A DNA stretch of 64,000 nucleotides, taken from Enterovibrio calviensis DSM 14347. GTDB lineage: Bacteria; Pseudomonadota; Gammaproteobacteria; Enterobacterales; Vibrionaceae. The position numbers and the translations under genes are program-made. Shown here in pieces: positions 17,062-25,343 of the stretch. The stretch covers positions 558,001 through 622,000 of the forward strand of contig NZ_JHZA01000001.1 in assembly GCF_000621165.1 (NCBI RefSeq), given 5' to 3'. The notes below the pieces were generated by a model. It was not told where the DNA came from. It worked only from the letters and a program-made list of their open reading frames with translations, and searched no databases. The stretch's first letter is position 1; each line of letters starts with the position of its first letter.

Positions 17062-17103
17062 GGCCACTGAAATCGAGCATCTTCAGGTGACTTGAGTATA
17101 AGT
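17062..17103 (+). repeat. Dispersed palindromic repeat, copy A
   Basis: This segment shares 28 of 29 bases with 51384-51412. The core CTGAAATCGAGCATCTTCAG is identical, and the segment before it differs by one base. It continues as GGTGACTTGAGTATAAG. It lies about 90 bases upstream of the helicase gene. Related copies are at 24047-24072, 51301-51324 and 51367-51424. The type looks like a short intergenic repeat family of Vibrionaceae. Confidence 0.65.
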
Positions 17104-17750
17104 GATTAGGTCTAATAGCTAAGGTTTTTGGGACGGTTTTGATGGTTTATTTATCAATGGTTATTATTTAATGCGAAAAGTTATATCGGGGAAAAGTATA
17201 TATTTAGAGGTGCGAAAAAAATAGGAAGGTTAAGCGATGTGTCATGGTCGAACGTACTAAATGTAACAGTGTGGTAAATTTGTTTTTTCGATGCGTTAAT
17301 GCCTTAAAAGTAAGGCATCGATGATATTTAAAAATATTATTACTAGAAAGTGTGACTTGCTATTTGTCAAAATATTGTCAGGATTTAGTGAGCCTGAGGT
17401 ATGGTTTATTTGGATTGCTAACTTGATGATTCTCGTCGGCTTGGCTTCGTTGGATTTGACTATTGCGTTGAATGTTATCCTTTGTTTTTATTGACTTTGT
17501 CTTCTTTTTAATGCTGATGGTTATGGTTTTTATGATAAGTGTGTAGACGCTATGATTAGAATAAATACTGGTCTATAAGTCTTAATTTTTCATTAAATCT
17601 ATTTGTATAATGGATTATTGATATTTAACTGTATAAGGTTGGGGCGCTATATTGACTCGTTGTTTAAGACAAAGACGTTACCTTAAGATATTTTGTGTGA
17701 AATTAAGCATCGGGGTGTTGACATGACTAACGCAAATTGTGAGATGAACA
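17104..17750. other. AT-rich intergenic region with one hairpin
   Basis: No convincing gene is present in these 650 bases. The only structure I see is a perfect hairpin at 17299-17318, arms ATGCCTTA and TAAGGCAT with a 4-base loop, nested in CGATG/CATCG. It has no T-run. The composition is far more AT-rich than the genes around it. It must contain the promoter of the methyltransferase gene at 17751. Confidence 0.5.
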
Positions 17751-18707
17751 ATGCTACTCGATCGAAAAGACGTTTCTGCTTTATTGCGTAGTAACCACAG
17801 CGACAGCGAGTCTGACAATGCTGATCTAACAATAGCGTTGGTAAAGCCAAATGATGGTGGCGCTTCGACCGATATCGAAGCCATTCACTCTACTTCTCTT
17901 GTTTGTCAAAATCTAAGTCTTCGCCCAACAGGCATGGCATCTCAGGATTGGTCTCTCCCCATGGTTCATCGACGTTGCTACTGCGGCATCATGAAGGCTT
18001 TGAAACGCCTGATATCACCTTCAAATCGTGTTACCAAAGAAAATGTCTCGTTGATCCTTGACCGTTTGTTCAAAGAGCATGACAAGCCACGAGTGCTCAT
18101 TGTTGGTGGCGGAACAGTTGGCGAAGGCATGGAACCGTTTTATGAAGACAAAAATATTGAACTGGTTTCGTTCGACATTTATGCATCAAAACATGTTCAA
18201 TTTATTGCCGATGCGCATAGTATTCCGCTGGAGGACAACTGTTTCGATGCGGTGATCGTGCAGGCCGTGCTTGAGCACGTTCTGGATCCAAAAGGCGTGG
18301 TTGATGAAGTACATCGTCTACTTAAACCTGACGGTTTAGTGTATGCAGAAACCCCGTTTCTCCAGCATGTACACGAAGGCGCGTATGATTTCACTCGCTA
18401 TACAGAAAGCGGACATCGACTGCTATTTAAACAATTCAGCTTGGTAAAATCTGGCGTGTGCTCGGGAGCTGGGACCCAATTACTATGGGCATTTGAAGGC
18501 TTTTTTCGAGGGTTATTTCGCTCGCGTTTGGTTGGGAAGGTTGTCAAACTTTGCTTGTGTTGGTTGATGCTACTCGACCGACTAATTCCCGAAAGTTATA
18601 ACGTTGATGCTGCCAATGGGGTGTTTTTTCTTGGGTCTAAGGCGAATACCGCTGTGGGAGATGAAGAAATCATTTCGCATTACAAAGGCGCACAGAAACA
18701 CGCTTGA
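17751..18707 (+). CDS. Class I SAM-dependent methyltransferase
   Basis: This 318-aa protein has a methyltransferase domain at about 110-215. Motif I is degenerate (VLIVGGGTVGEG), followed by the acidic end of strand 2 (SFDIY), IADAHSIPLEDNCFDAVIVQ (motif II/III region), then LEHVLDP and LLKPDGLVYAETPF, typical of Methyltransf_11 enzymes. Residues 1-100 are not recognised and contain several cysteines. The C-terminal part has a hydrophobic stretch near 250-280 (VVKLCLCWLMLL) that could touch the membrane. It is a single gene in AT-rich surroundings with no linked biosynthetic genes, so the substrate is unknown. The ribosome site is weak (TGAGATG). Confidence 0.75.
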   Translation: MLLDRKDVSALLRSNHSDSESDNADLTIALVKPNDGGASTDIEAIHSTSLVCQNLSLRPTGMASQDWSLPMVHRRCYCGIMKALKRLISPSNRVTKENVSLILDRLFKEHDKPRVLIVGGGTVGEGMEPFYEDKNIELVSFDIYASKHVQFIADAHSIPLEDNCFDAVIVQAVLEHVLDPKGVVDEVHRLLKPDGLVYAETPFLQHVHEGAYDFTRYTESGHRLLFKQFSLVKSGVCSGAGTQLLWAFEGFFRGLFRSRLVGKVVKLCLCWLMLLDRLIPESYNVDAANGVFFLGSKANTAVGDEEIISHYKGAQKHA

Positions 18708-19010
18708 TTTTGAAAACAAAACATTTTCTATAGGCTTCTAGTTCTTATTGAGTCCTTAACAGACCTAGTGATAAATGGGTTGCGACTAATAACATTCGTC
18801 TCTGCAATAGTCCTCTTTCATCTCCTTACTCTCATATGTTTTTTTACTGTATTTTTTACTCTCCTGTCTCGATTTCATATCAACTTCTTGTATACCGGAG
18901 CGATAGACTCGGCATGAGTTGAATACTTTTCAATTCTTACGATGGCAAGCACGCTGATTTTTAAATAGCGACAATGCAAAAGTTTATGGATATAGGTTGG
19001 AGAGGGAAGT
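18708..19010. other. Intergenic region between methyltransferase and lipoprotein genes
   Basis: About 300 AT-rich bases without a gene. I see no strong hairpin terminator after the methyltransferase gene. The promoter of the lipoprotein gene must lie here; GGAGAGGGAAGT at its 3' end is the ribosome site for that gene. Confidence 0.4.
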
Positions 19011-19766
19011 ATGAAGTTGTATTTATTAGGCGTGAGTATTGCGCTAGTTCTTTCTGGTTGCGGCGGAGGAGGTGGTTCTGACTCGGGCAGTGGTGCAGGA
19101 ACAGATAATGAAGATACCCCGACAGGGCAAGTTACAAATTCATCTGCTTGCTTCAATGGAGGTTTGTATGCCGTTGGAACCAAGGTAACGGAAGAGTATT
19201 CAGTAGTTTCAGGCAACTCTCAACCGATGACGGAGTCGAGCACCACTGAAATCACGCAAATAACAACCTATCGTGGTTACACCAATGCCATAGAAGAAAC
19301 AACTCAAGACGGTGAAAGCACTGACAACCGCACTTATATTGTTGTAGACACCAATGCAGGCACGATTACCACAATTGGGCAGGTGTTGGACAGTAAAGAG
19401 TTCACTTACCGTCCAAGTGGTTTGATGATCGATTACGCCTTGGATAAGGGTGAGAAGAAAACCTATTCAACGGTGACGGAATTTGTGAATAATGTACAAA
19501 CCACCACGATGGATTACAGCATGGAATTTCTGCGGAGCGAGGAAGTCACGGTGCCTGCGGGGACATTCGATGCCTGTGTGATGGCATTGACCTTTGATGT
19601 AACTGACGCGGATGGTACGCAATTTACCGCGGTGTTTACTCAACATATTGGTGTTGGAAATGGTATTACGCTCAAAGAGACCTTTGAGACAACGCGATCA
19701 GACGGTGTGACGTTGACTGGCACGGATGAGCTTGTGTCCGCCACGATTAACGGCAAAGCCATTTAG
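19011..19766 (+). CDS. Secreted lipoprotein, unknown function
   Basis: This 251-aa protein has a type II signal peptide with lipobox LSGC at residues 14-17, then a glycine run (CGGGGG) and a Ser/Gly/Asp linker, a common pattern for outer membrane or surface lipoproteins. The mature domain (about 45-251) is beta-rich, with many Thr and alternating hydrophobic residues (TEITQITTYRGYTNAIEETT, VPAGTFDACVMALTFDV). The segment VPAGTFDAC resembles a motif of DUF3108-like beta proteins, but I cannot assign it firmly. A strong bidirectional terminator follows at 19826. No adjacent gene suggests a role. Confidence 0.75.
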   Translation: MKLYLLGVSIALVLSGCGGGGGSDSGSGAGTDNEDTPTGQVTNSSACFNGGLYAVGTKVTEEYSVVSGNSQPMTESSTTEITQITTYRGYTNAIEETTQDGESTDNRTYIVVDTNAGTITTIGQVLDSKEFTYRPSGLMIDYALDKGEKKTYSTVTEFVNNVQTTTMDYSMEFLRSEEVTVPAGTFDACVMALTFDVTDADGTQFTAVFTQHIGVGNGITLKETFETTRSDGVTLTGTDELVSATINGKAI

Positions 19767-19825
19767 AGACTATCTAAACAACAGCTCGCTGAATAAGAAT
19801 TTTGAGCTTCGTCGGTGGGTATAGT

Positions 19826-19851
19826 AGGCCGGCAGATTTGCCGGCCTTTTC
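19826..19851. terminator. Bidirectional terminator
   Basis: Perfect 9-bp stem AGGCCGGCA/TGCCGGCCT with loop GATT, followed by TTT on the + strand. It separates the lipoprotein gene from the convergent methyltransferase gene, whose stop is 5 bases beyond the hairpin. Confidence 0.8.
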
Positions 19852-19855
19852 ATCG

Positions 19856-20641
19856 CTATCGTTTTACACAAACGAAGATCGCGTTTCCTGATTGCGTATT
19901 CCACAACTCAAGTTTTTCGTAATCGTGTTCGAACACTGTCACTTCAAAGTAAGGGTCAAGCAGCGCTTTCAGCTCATCAAACGTGATGGCAACCATTGGG
20001 TGGTTGTCATGCCACTCTTCGGTCACTTTGTTGGTGGTTTTTTCAATGCTAAGTTTCAGTGCTTGTTTGTCACCGTCTCCTTCATAAAACCAGCCTGACT
20101 GAAAGACAAAATGACTGCCGTCTTGCTCCACACTGTGTCGAACAAACGAATTATTGTTGATCAGTCTCTTCTCTACGGTGTTAAAGCAAAAAATGCCGCC
20201 TTCTTTTAATGCAGCATGTGCGCTTCGAATGCACGCAGTCAGGTTTTCAATGCTGCCACTGTAGTGAATGGAATAGAGAAAACAGGTGATCAAGTCGTAA
20301 GGTTGGTCCACGACAAAATCGCACATGTTTTGTAGCGAAAACTCGGCCTCTGGGCAGCGAAGTTTCGCCTGATCCAACATAGGCTGGTTTAAATCCAGAC
20401 CATTGCTCATAAAGCCAGTATCGATGAAATGACGTATATGAGGGCCAGTGCCACAAGCAAGGTCTAAATGGCGCTTTCCTTGATTACCAAATAGCTGATG
20501 AAGTCTACGAACACAGTGACTCTGTGATTCATAGTTAATGTCTGCGCACATCAGATCGTAGTAACCCGATAGATCTGTATACAGCGCATTGGATGATGAA
20601 GTAATCAAGCCAAACCACCGCAAAGAGAAAAGGTGGCGCAT
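19856..20641 (-). CDS. Class I SAM-dependent methyltransferase (small-molecule type)
   Basis: This 261-aa protein has a clear SAM fold: LDLACGTGPHIRHF (motif I, about 58-71), GLDLNQPML (motif post I), FDLI-like YDLITCFLYSIHY (about 113-125) and LKEGGIFCFNT. It resembles cytosolic methyltransferases with a family opening of ALYTDLSGYYDLMC, which here begins at residue 19. The real start could therefore be downstream of ATG 20641, because the first 18 residues are unlike the family and the ribosome site is weak. No ATG lies in that gap, so a TTG start is the alternative. It lies convergent with the lipoprotein gene. The substrate is unknown. Confidence 0.8.
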   Translation of the reverse strand: MRHLFSLRWFGLITSSSNALYTDLSGYYDLMCADINYESQSHCVRRLHQLFGNQGKRHLDLACGTGPHIRHFIDTGFMSNGLDLNQPMLDQAKLRCPEAEFSLQNMCDFVVDQPYDLITCFLYSIHYSGSIENLTACIRSAHAALKEGGIFCFNTVEKRLINNNSFVRHSVEQDGSHFVFQSGWFYEGDGDKQALKLSIEKTTNKVTEEWHDNHPMVAITFDELKALLDPYFEVTVFEHDYEKLELWNTQSGNAIFVCVKR

Positions 20642-20781
20642 GCTACATCACAAAAAAATTAAATGCGACATAAATCACATCAATTTATCAGCCATACATT
20701 ATGTTTCAATGCTCTGCTGAATAGACACTTAGGGAACATCGTTTCGTTGCGGTTGGTAATGGAGTCGCGCACTGATGGTGT

Positions 20782-20811
20782 CAAAAAAAAAGCCCAGCGA
20801 AAGCTGGGCCA
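20782..20811 (-). terminator. Rho-independent terminator of the second Calx-beta gene
   Basis: Stem GCCCAGC/GCTGGGC with loop TTTC on the minus strand, followed by nine T residues. It lies 24 bases past the stop of the gene at 20835-22544. Confidence 0.9.
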
Positions 20812-20834
20812 ATTGAAAATGATATTTTGCTTAC

Positions 20835-22544
20835 CTAGCGCGGTATAGCGCCGTAGATACTGGCAGAATCAGCGACCAAATCGGTGCTGCTCGTATCACC
20901 ATGAGTTGAGGTATTGGTGATGCGAATTCTCAAGTTGCCAGAATGTGACCCATTAAAATTAAGGCTTATGTTGGTCGAGTTACCCTCACGCAAATTGAAG
21001 CTGCTGCTAGTGAGTGTTCGATAACCCGACAAATCGATGATTTCAACTCGGCCATTATGTGATGCGCCATTTCTCGAGTTGTGCGCCCAAAAACGTACAT
21101 TCACCGAATAAGAGCTATTGCTCACGGCCGTGAAGTTTTGCCAGATTTGGCCACCAGACCCAGAGCCTGCCCAGTTGAAGTTATAGCCATTGTCGTGCCA
21201 GAACACATTGCCACTTTGGCTCCAGTAACTCGTTCCGTCGATTTGCGTATTAGACAGACGCTCGCCTAAACGATAATCGTCGTCGTTAATAGTGGTGGTG
21301 CCTGATGCCAAATCGCTCTTGTCATCTTTAAACCAAGCATCCAAATAGAAGGCTTCAGTATTCTCGTACGACGTGTTTTCGATGGTCGGAACCTGAACTT
21401 TTACCCAGCTATTACCTGGTGGCACAGTCACAGTGACGGCAGAGGTTGAGAGCGAAACAGATTGGGATGTGCCATCTTCGAACTGCAGCGAGACTGAACC
21501 ACTATAGTCACTGTTAATGGCAGCGCTGCCATTTCTCAGCTGCAGCATTAGATCAGTATCGGCTGCGGTCTTTTTGTCGAAATTGACGGTAAATGACCCC
21601 GTTTCGCCTTCGGTAACGGTAGAGCCGGTGACGCCTGTAACGTTAAGCACCATGTCGCTTGGGAATATCGTAGCAGGGTAGCAGGTGTAGTCTTCTTGTG
21701 TGTTGGTTGCTAGTGCACTCAGCCTTGCAGGAATCAAACCGACAGAGGCTTTTTCACCCGTTTCAGGGTTGAGTCGCCACAGATGCGTACTATTGATATT
21801 CCCTGTGACATTTTGGTTCTTGGCGGTGATAAGAATCTGACCGTTTTGGTCCAGCGTCGCGCCCGTGACAAAATTGACGTAATGGAAGAATTCGAGGGTT
21901 GATGCGCCCGTGGTTGTATCAATGGAGAATGTGCGAGTGTTGGTGATATGCAGCAATTTTCCTTTGTAGAAAATGAAATCACCCCATGAGGTAAAACCAC
22001 CACTCGTAAGATTTGAATCGAAATTAGCGATAGGTGTTGTGCTGCCATCTAGCGGATCAATGGTGAATAACTTTCGGTTGTCTGATGCGTAAATCAATTT
22101 AGAGCTAGCATCGTAGGCCATGCGAAATGTTGCAGGCACTTCCCCCACAATCACATGATCACCGTTGCTTGGGTCGTAGTAGGCGAGTTCAGTCGGAACG
22201 TTTCTTGAAGAGTGAAAATCGAGACTCTTCAACTCTTCTTCCGAAACAAGGTCTTCTAACCCTTGCACGTAATAAGAAGTAGGACGTGGCGAGCTGACAT
22301 AGTAAATACGGTTATTTTCGCTGTCATAGGTCATGGCCGCCCCGCTAAATGCAGCTCTGGAAACTGCGAGCGCGCGCGTGCCATTGTAAGGACCAGTCAG
22401 CTTATCGCTTTCCTGAACATCAACAAGGATCCCTACATGTCCTCTTCCTGCGTTCAGTGAGTAAACATTGCCCAAACACGCCGCGTAGGCCTGCTGTGCG
22501 AGAGCGGAAGATATCACTAACGTTGCCAATATTGTTTTTTTCAT
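20835..22544 (-). CDS. Secreted propeller-like/Calx-beta protein with C-terminal carbohydrate-binding-like domain
   Basis: This 569-aa paralogue of the protein at 8984-10717 has matching signal peptide region, the NAGRGHVG block, the LAYYDPS/FRMAYDASSKLIYAS/LFTIDPLDGSTTPI repeats (about 100-300) and the Calx-beta-like domain (EGETGSFTVNFDKK to NDDDYR). The last 140 residues differ from the paralogue: a Trp- and aromatic-rich beta-sandwich (SYWSQSGNVFWHDNGYNFNW, then NTSTHGDTSSTDLVADSASI) of the type seen in carbohydrate-binding modules. I set the start at ATG 22544 (MKKTILATLV), where the signal peptide begins; the frame is open to 22778 but is AT-rich non-coding sequence. It is probably secreted and may bind a polysaccharide. 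Confidence 0.75.
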   Translation of the reverse strand: MKKTILATLVISSALAQQAYAACLGNVYSLNAGRGHVGILVDVQESDKLTGPYNGTRALAVSRAAFSGAAMTYDSENNRIYYVSSPRPTSYYVQGLEDLVSEEELKSLDFHSSRNVPTELAYYDPSNGDHVIVGEVPATFRMAYDASSKLIYASDNRKLFTIDPLDGSTTPIANFDSNLTSGGFTSWGDFIFYKGKLLHITNTRTFSIDTTTGASTLEFFHYVNFVTGATLDQNGQILITAKNQNVTGNINSTHLWRLNPETGEKASVGLIPARLSALATNTQEDYTCYPATIFPSDMVLNVTGVTGSTVTEGETGSFTVNFDKKTAADTDLMLQLRNGSAAINSDYSGSVSLQFEDGTSQSVSLSTSAVTVTVPPGNSWVKVQVPTIENTSYENTEAFYLDAWFKDDKSDLASGTTTINDDDYRLGERLSNTQIDGTSYWSQSGNVFWHDNGYNFNWAGSGSGGQIWQNFTAVSNSSYSVNVRFWAHNSRNGASHNGRVEIIDLSGYRTLTSSSFNLREGNSTNISLNFNGSHSGNLRIRITNTSTHGDTSSTDLVADSASIYGAIPR

Positions 22545-22821
22545 GTTTTCCATCTCTATGTTATGCAAATGCGCTGAATCGCCAGCAACAGATTTAGCTT
22601 TCACGTTACAAAGAAAAGGCTGGGAATATTGTCTCGTTAGTGAGGCGTTAAATGAGAAGCAGTAGAAAGCATTTAAAAAGCATGAGATGCACTTATGGGC
22701 ATATTGGTGCGCTAAATTAATGATTTCTAATGTAGCAATTGAAAATTTCTGAAAATGGATGCAGTAAAAGTGACTCATTTATGAGCCTGGATTCTAATTT
22801 TTGTACTGTGGCAAATCATTA
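22545..22821. other. Promoter-side intergenic region of second Calx-beta gene
   Basis: AT-rich region with the Calx-beta gene reading left and the M50 gene terminator at its right end. The minus-strand frame stays open here but shows no coding character. I see no defined operator. Confidence 0.4.
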
Positions 22822-22847
22822 AAAACGCGAGCCTAAGCTCGCGTTTT
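22822..22847 (-). terminator. Rho-independent terminator of the M50 peptidase gene
   Basis: Perfect 11-bp stem AAAACGCGAGC/GCTCGCGTTTT with a 4-base loop, with TTTTT on the minus strand. It lies 28 bases after the stop of the M50 gene. Confidence 0.85.
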
Positions 22848-22875
22848 GAGGTGTTATTGGCGGCTTACTGCGTCA

Positions 22876-24045
22876 TTAGCTCTGCAAAATCATCAAAGGC
22901 AATGCCAGCATGTCATCGCCTTTTGTTGCGAAATACATGATCACGCCGATAAGAGATGCAACGGTTGCTAAATACCATGCTGTGCTGAACAGTTGCCCAT
23001 AGCGGGTGAGCGGCAGCAGGTGAGAATGGTGACGATATTTCCATTCAAACACTATTTCTGCGCTACCTATCAACAGCAAAAAGCCAAGCAGCGCGAGTCC
23101 GAAGGTATAGCTGACAAATACGCCGATGGCAGCCCCTGCGATGCAAGCAATTAAACCTGCAATGCTGTTCATCGAGAAACTGATGCTTTTCAGTATGTGT
23201 CCGCCATCTAGCGGCAGAATCGGCAGCAAATTAAACAGGTTGAGTAAGGCATTGAAGGTGGCGATGCCGGCGAAAAATATATTGCCGGTGACCCAATAAG
23301 CGACCAGCGCAGCCAATGACATGAACAAGCCAAAAGTTGGCCCCATGATGGAGATCACCACGTCTTGCCAGCGCGTGTTGATTTTTTCATCTGAGAGCGC
23401 AAGTCCGCCCATGAATGGGATCAAATAGATGCCTTTGGTTTTCATGCCAAAGTACTTCATGGCACGGATGTGGCCATACTCATGCACCACCAAACACGCA
23501 ATCAACGCGACGGCGAATTGCCAAGAAAACAGCCATGAATAGGCGGCAACACTGGCGCCAGCAAGCACCACTTTGATGACCTTGGCACTTTTGAATAACT
23601 TCATGCCGAGAGACGCTAAACCAATCAGGCTGAATTTGGTCTTGGCTTGCGGCTCAACAACGGGGGTTTGGCGCTCGATATCTTTTTCATCGCGTGTGCC
23701 AGTTTCAACCACTTCGTCGTTCACCGTGACGTTGTAATCAATCGAGAATGGTTGCCATGCAACGGTGGAGTTAACGACAACCGTGAGAATAAGGTCGTCT
23801 TTGGCAAGCTGAAATGAATGGCTTTTCTCGCCGTCATTGTCTGCACTGGCGGCCAGTTGAGAAACGAGTTGATTGTCCCAGTAAAGCGCTTGCCAGCCCG
23901 CTAAAGAGCCTTCGAGGCGAAGCGGCTTTCCTAGGCAAGAAATATTGAATAATTCCAAAATGATGGTCTGAATCTGATTGATGATGGGCGCTAATGTAGC
24001 AGCTTTTGCAAAGCAGAGAAAACGGGGGAGGGCGCGAACGCCCAT
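22876..24045 (-). CDS. M50-family intramembrane metalloprotease
   Basis: This site-2-protease-like membrane protein has zinc-binding HEYGH in VVHEYGHIRAMKYFG (about 194-208) and the second motif LPLDGGHIL (about 279-287), which supplies the Asp ligand. Hydrophobic helices surround both motifs (about 160-375). An N-terminal soluble part (to about 150) is beta-rich with LRLEGSLAGWQALYWD, resembling a small substrate-sensing or PDZ-unrelated domain. It cleaves membrane proteins within the bilayer, but the target is unknown. Start is uncertain: ATG 24045 is used, yet similarity appears to begin at a TTG at 23958 (LELFNISC), and a dispersed repeat lies just upstream at 24047. Its gene follows malI on the same strand. 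Confidence 0.75.
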   Translation of the reverse strand: MGVRALPRFLCFAKAATLAPIINQIQTIILELFNISCLGKPLRLEGSLAGWQALYWDNQLVSQLAASADNDGEKSHSFQLAKDDLILTVVVNSTVAWQPFSIDYNVTVNDEVVETGTRDEKDIERQTPVVEPQAKTKFSLIGLASLGMKLFKSAKVIKVVLAGASVAAYSWLFSWQFAVALIACLVVHEYGHIRAMKYFGMKTKGIYLIPFMGGLALSDEKINTRWQDVVISIMGPTFGLFMSLAALVAYWVTGNIFFAGIATFNALLNLFNLLPILPLDGGHILKSISFSMNSIAGLIACIAGAAIGVFVSYTFGLALLGFLLLIGSAEIVFEWKYRHHSHLLPLTRYGQLFSTAWYLATVASLIGVIMYFATKGDDMLALPLMILQS

Positions 24046-24046
24046 G

Positions 24047-24072
24047 GTGATACTCAAGCAACTTGAAGATTC
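24047..24072 (-). repeat. Dispersed palindromic repeat, copy D (diverged)
   Basis: On the minus strand this reads ATCTTCAAGTTGCTTGAGTA, close to copy A (ATCTTCAGGTGACTTGAGTA). It fills the 31-base gap between the malI stop and the M50 start. Confidence 0.45.
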
Positions 24073-24076
24073 GGGA

Positions 24077-25090
24077 TTAACTCACGTTGGCATTGATCAT
24101 AGTCGGAGCCACAATGACTTTGCGAGCAATGGGGTCACTGGTTTCAAACTGCTCAATAAGACGTCGCGCTGCCTGACGGCCAATCTCTCTGGCATCAGAA
24201 TTTACAAAGGTGATAGGCGGTTCGGTTAACTCGGCATCTTGCACGGCATCAAAGCCCACAATCGCGATTTGTTTATTGAAAATATTGTCTGAGCCCACGG
24301 TTCGTCCTAAACGGTGCACACCTTGAACCGCGCCTACTGCCGTTGAAGAGTAATGGCAAAGTATGGCGGTGACTTGTGGATGATTCGCCAAGAGTGTTTC
24401 AACGGCTGAGGCCGCTGGCGCTTGACCCGCATCGCATTCAACGACCCATTCCGGCTTAAAAGGCAACCCAAACTGCATCAAGGTGCTGCAATAACCTCCC
24501 ACGCGTTCCGCACGGCAAAGTGAACTGCTTTTTCCGCCTACATAACCGATGCGTCGGTGCCCTTGATTGATCAAATGTTCAGTTGCCATTTTGGCGGCAC
24601 TCGCGTTATCGGGGCCGACATAATCAATGTGTTGGTTGACGGAAGCGCGAGAAATACAGACCACAGGTAAGTTGTGGGCGTGTAAGGCTTCAACATTAAC
24701 TTGCTGATTTTCATTGGCCGGGCAAAAGGCAATGCCACCTACACCTTGACGCGCCATGGTTAGCACACATTGTTCGAACTGACTTTCATCGCTGCTCTGG
24801 GTCAGAAACACCATATAGCCTTGCTTTTCGGTTTCTTCGCAAAGCCCTGCCGCGACTTGCGCATAGTAGGGGTCGCTGATGTCTTTAAGAATCAAACCGA
24901 TGATTTCGCTGCTGTTGGAGCGAAGGTTTGCGGCAGCGCGATTGCGTATATAACCAAGCGCAGTCACCGCATGGTTTACTTTTTCAATCGTGTCAGGGGA
25001 GATACGCCCTTTGTTTCCGAGCACCATCGACACCGTGGTAACAGAAACGCCAGCGTGTTGGGCCACATCCGTGATGGTCACTTTTTTCAA
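24077..25090 (-). CDS. malI: MalI, LacI-family repressor of malXY
   Basis: This 337-aa LacI/GalR repressor has an N-terminal HTH (TITDVAQHAGVSVTTVSMVL, about 4-23) and hinge RNRAAANLRS, then a periplasmic-binding-protein-like domain. The block SLCRAERVGGYC (about 195-206) is close to the E. coli MalI segment SLTRAERVGGYC. I chose TTG 25090 because AAGGA lies 6 bases upstream and the encoded protein aligns with E. coli MalI there. The ATG at 25126 lies against an operator and lacks a site. The gene is divergent from malX, and two identical operators lie between. The inducer of MalI is not known with certainty. Confidence 0.9.
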   Translation of the reverse strand: MKKVTITDVAQHAGVSVTTVSMVLGNKGRISPDTIEKVNHAVTALGYIRNRAAANLRSNSSEIIGLILKDISDPYYAQVAAGLCEETEKQGYMVFLTQSSDESQFEQCVLTMARQGVGGIAFCPANENQQVNVEALHAHNLPVVCISRASVNQHIDYVGPDNASAAKMATEHLINQGHRRIGYVGGKSSSLCRAERVGGYCSTLMQFGLPFKPEWVVECDAGQAPAASAVETLLANHPQVTAILCHYSSTAVGAVQGVHRLGRTVGSDNIFNKQIAIVGFDAVQDAELTEPPITFVNSDAREIGRQAARRLIEQFETSDPIARKVIVAPTMINANVS

Positions 25091-25127
25091 CGTTATTCCT
25101 TGAATGGGTCTTTGGGTAGGGTGCATT

Positions 25128-25143
25128 GATAAAACGTTTTACC
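25128..25143. promoter_or_regulatory. MalI operator 1
   Basis: GATAAAACGTTTTACC is nearly identical to the E. coli MalI site (GATAAAACGTTTTATC). It lies 38 bases before the TTG start of malI, suited for autoregulation. Confidence 0.75.
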
Positions 25144-25227
25144 TAGAAAGGATAGCGTTATTTTCTCGTTTTTTAAACCGGGTCAAATTTGTGGATTTAC
25201 AGAGTATGCAGAGATCACATTTGTTTT

Positions 25228-25243
25228 GATAAAACGTTTTACC
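25228..25243. promoter_or_regulatory. MalI operator 2
   Basis: An exact second copy of GATAAAACGTTTTACC, 100 bases from the first and 101 bases before malX. The pair could permit looping or separate control of the two promoters. A weak CRP-like half-site (GATCACA, 25213-25219) lies just upstream. Confidence 0.75.
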
Positions 25244-25343
25244 TAAATTTTATTGCCCTATGATGGCCCCGAAATCACTTATTCAGTGTGCTGGTCCGAT
25301 GACCCGCCACATCTGTCATGTTCTCATGTTTCGGAGAGTTGTT

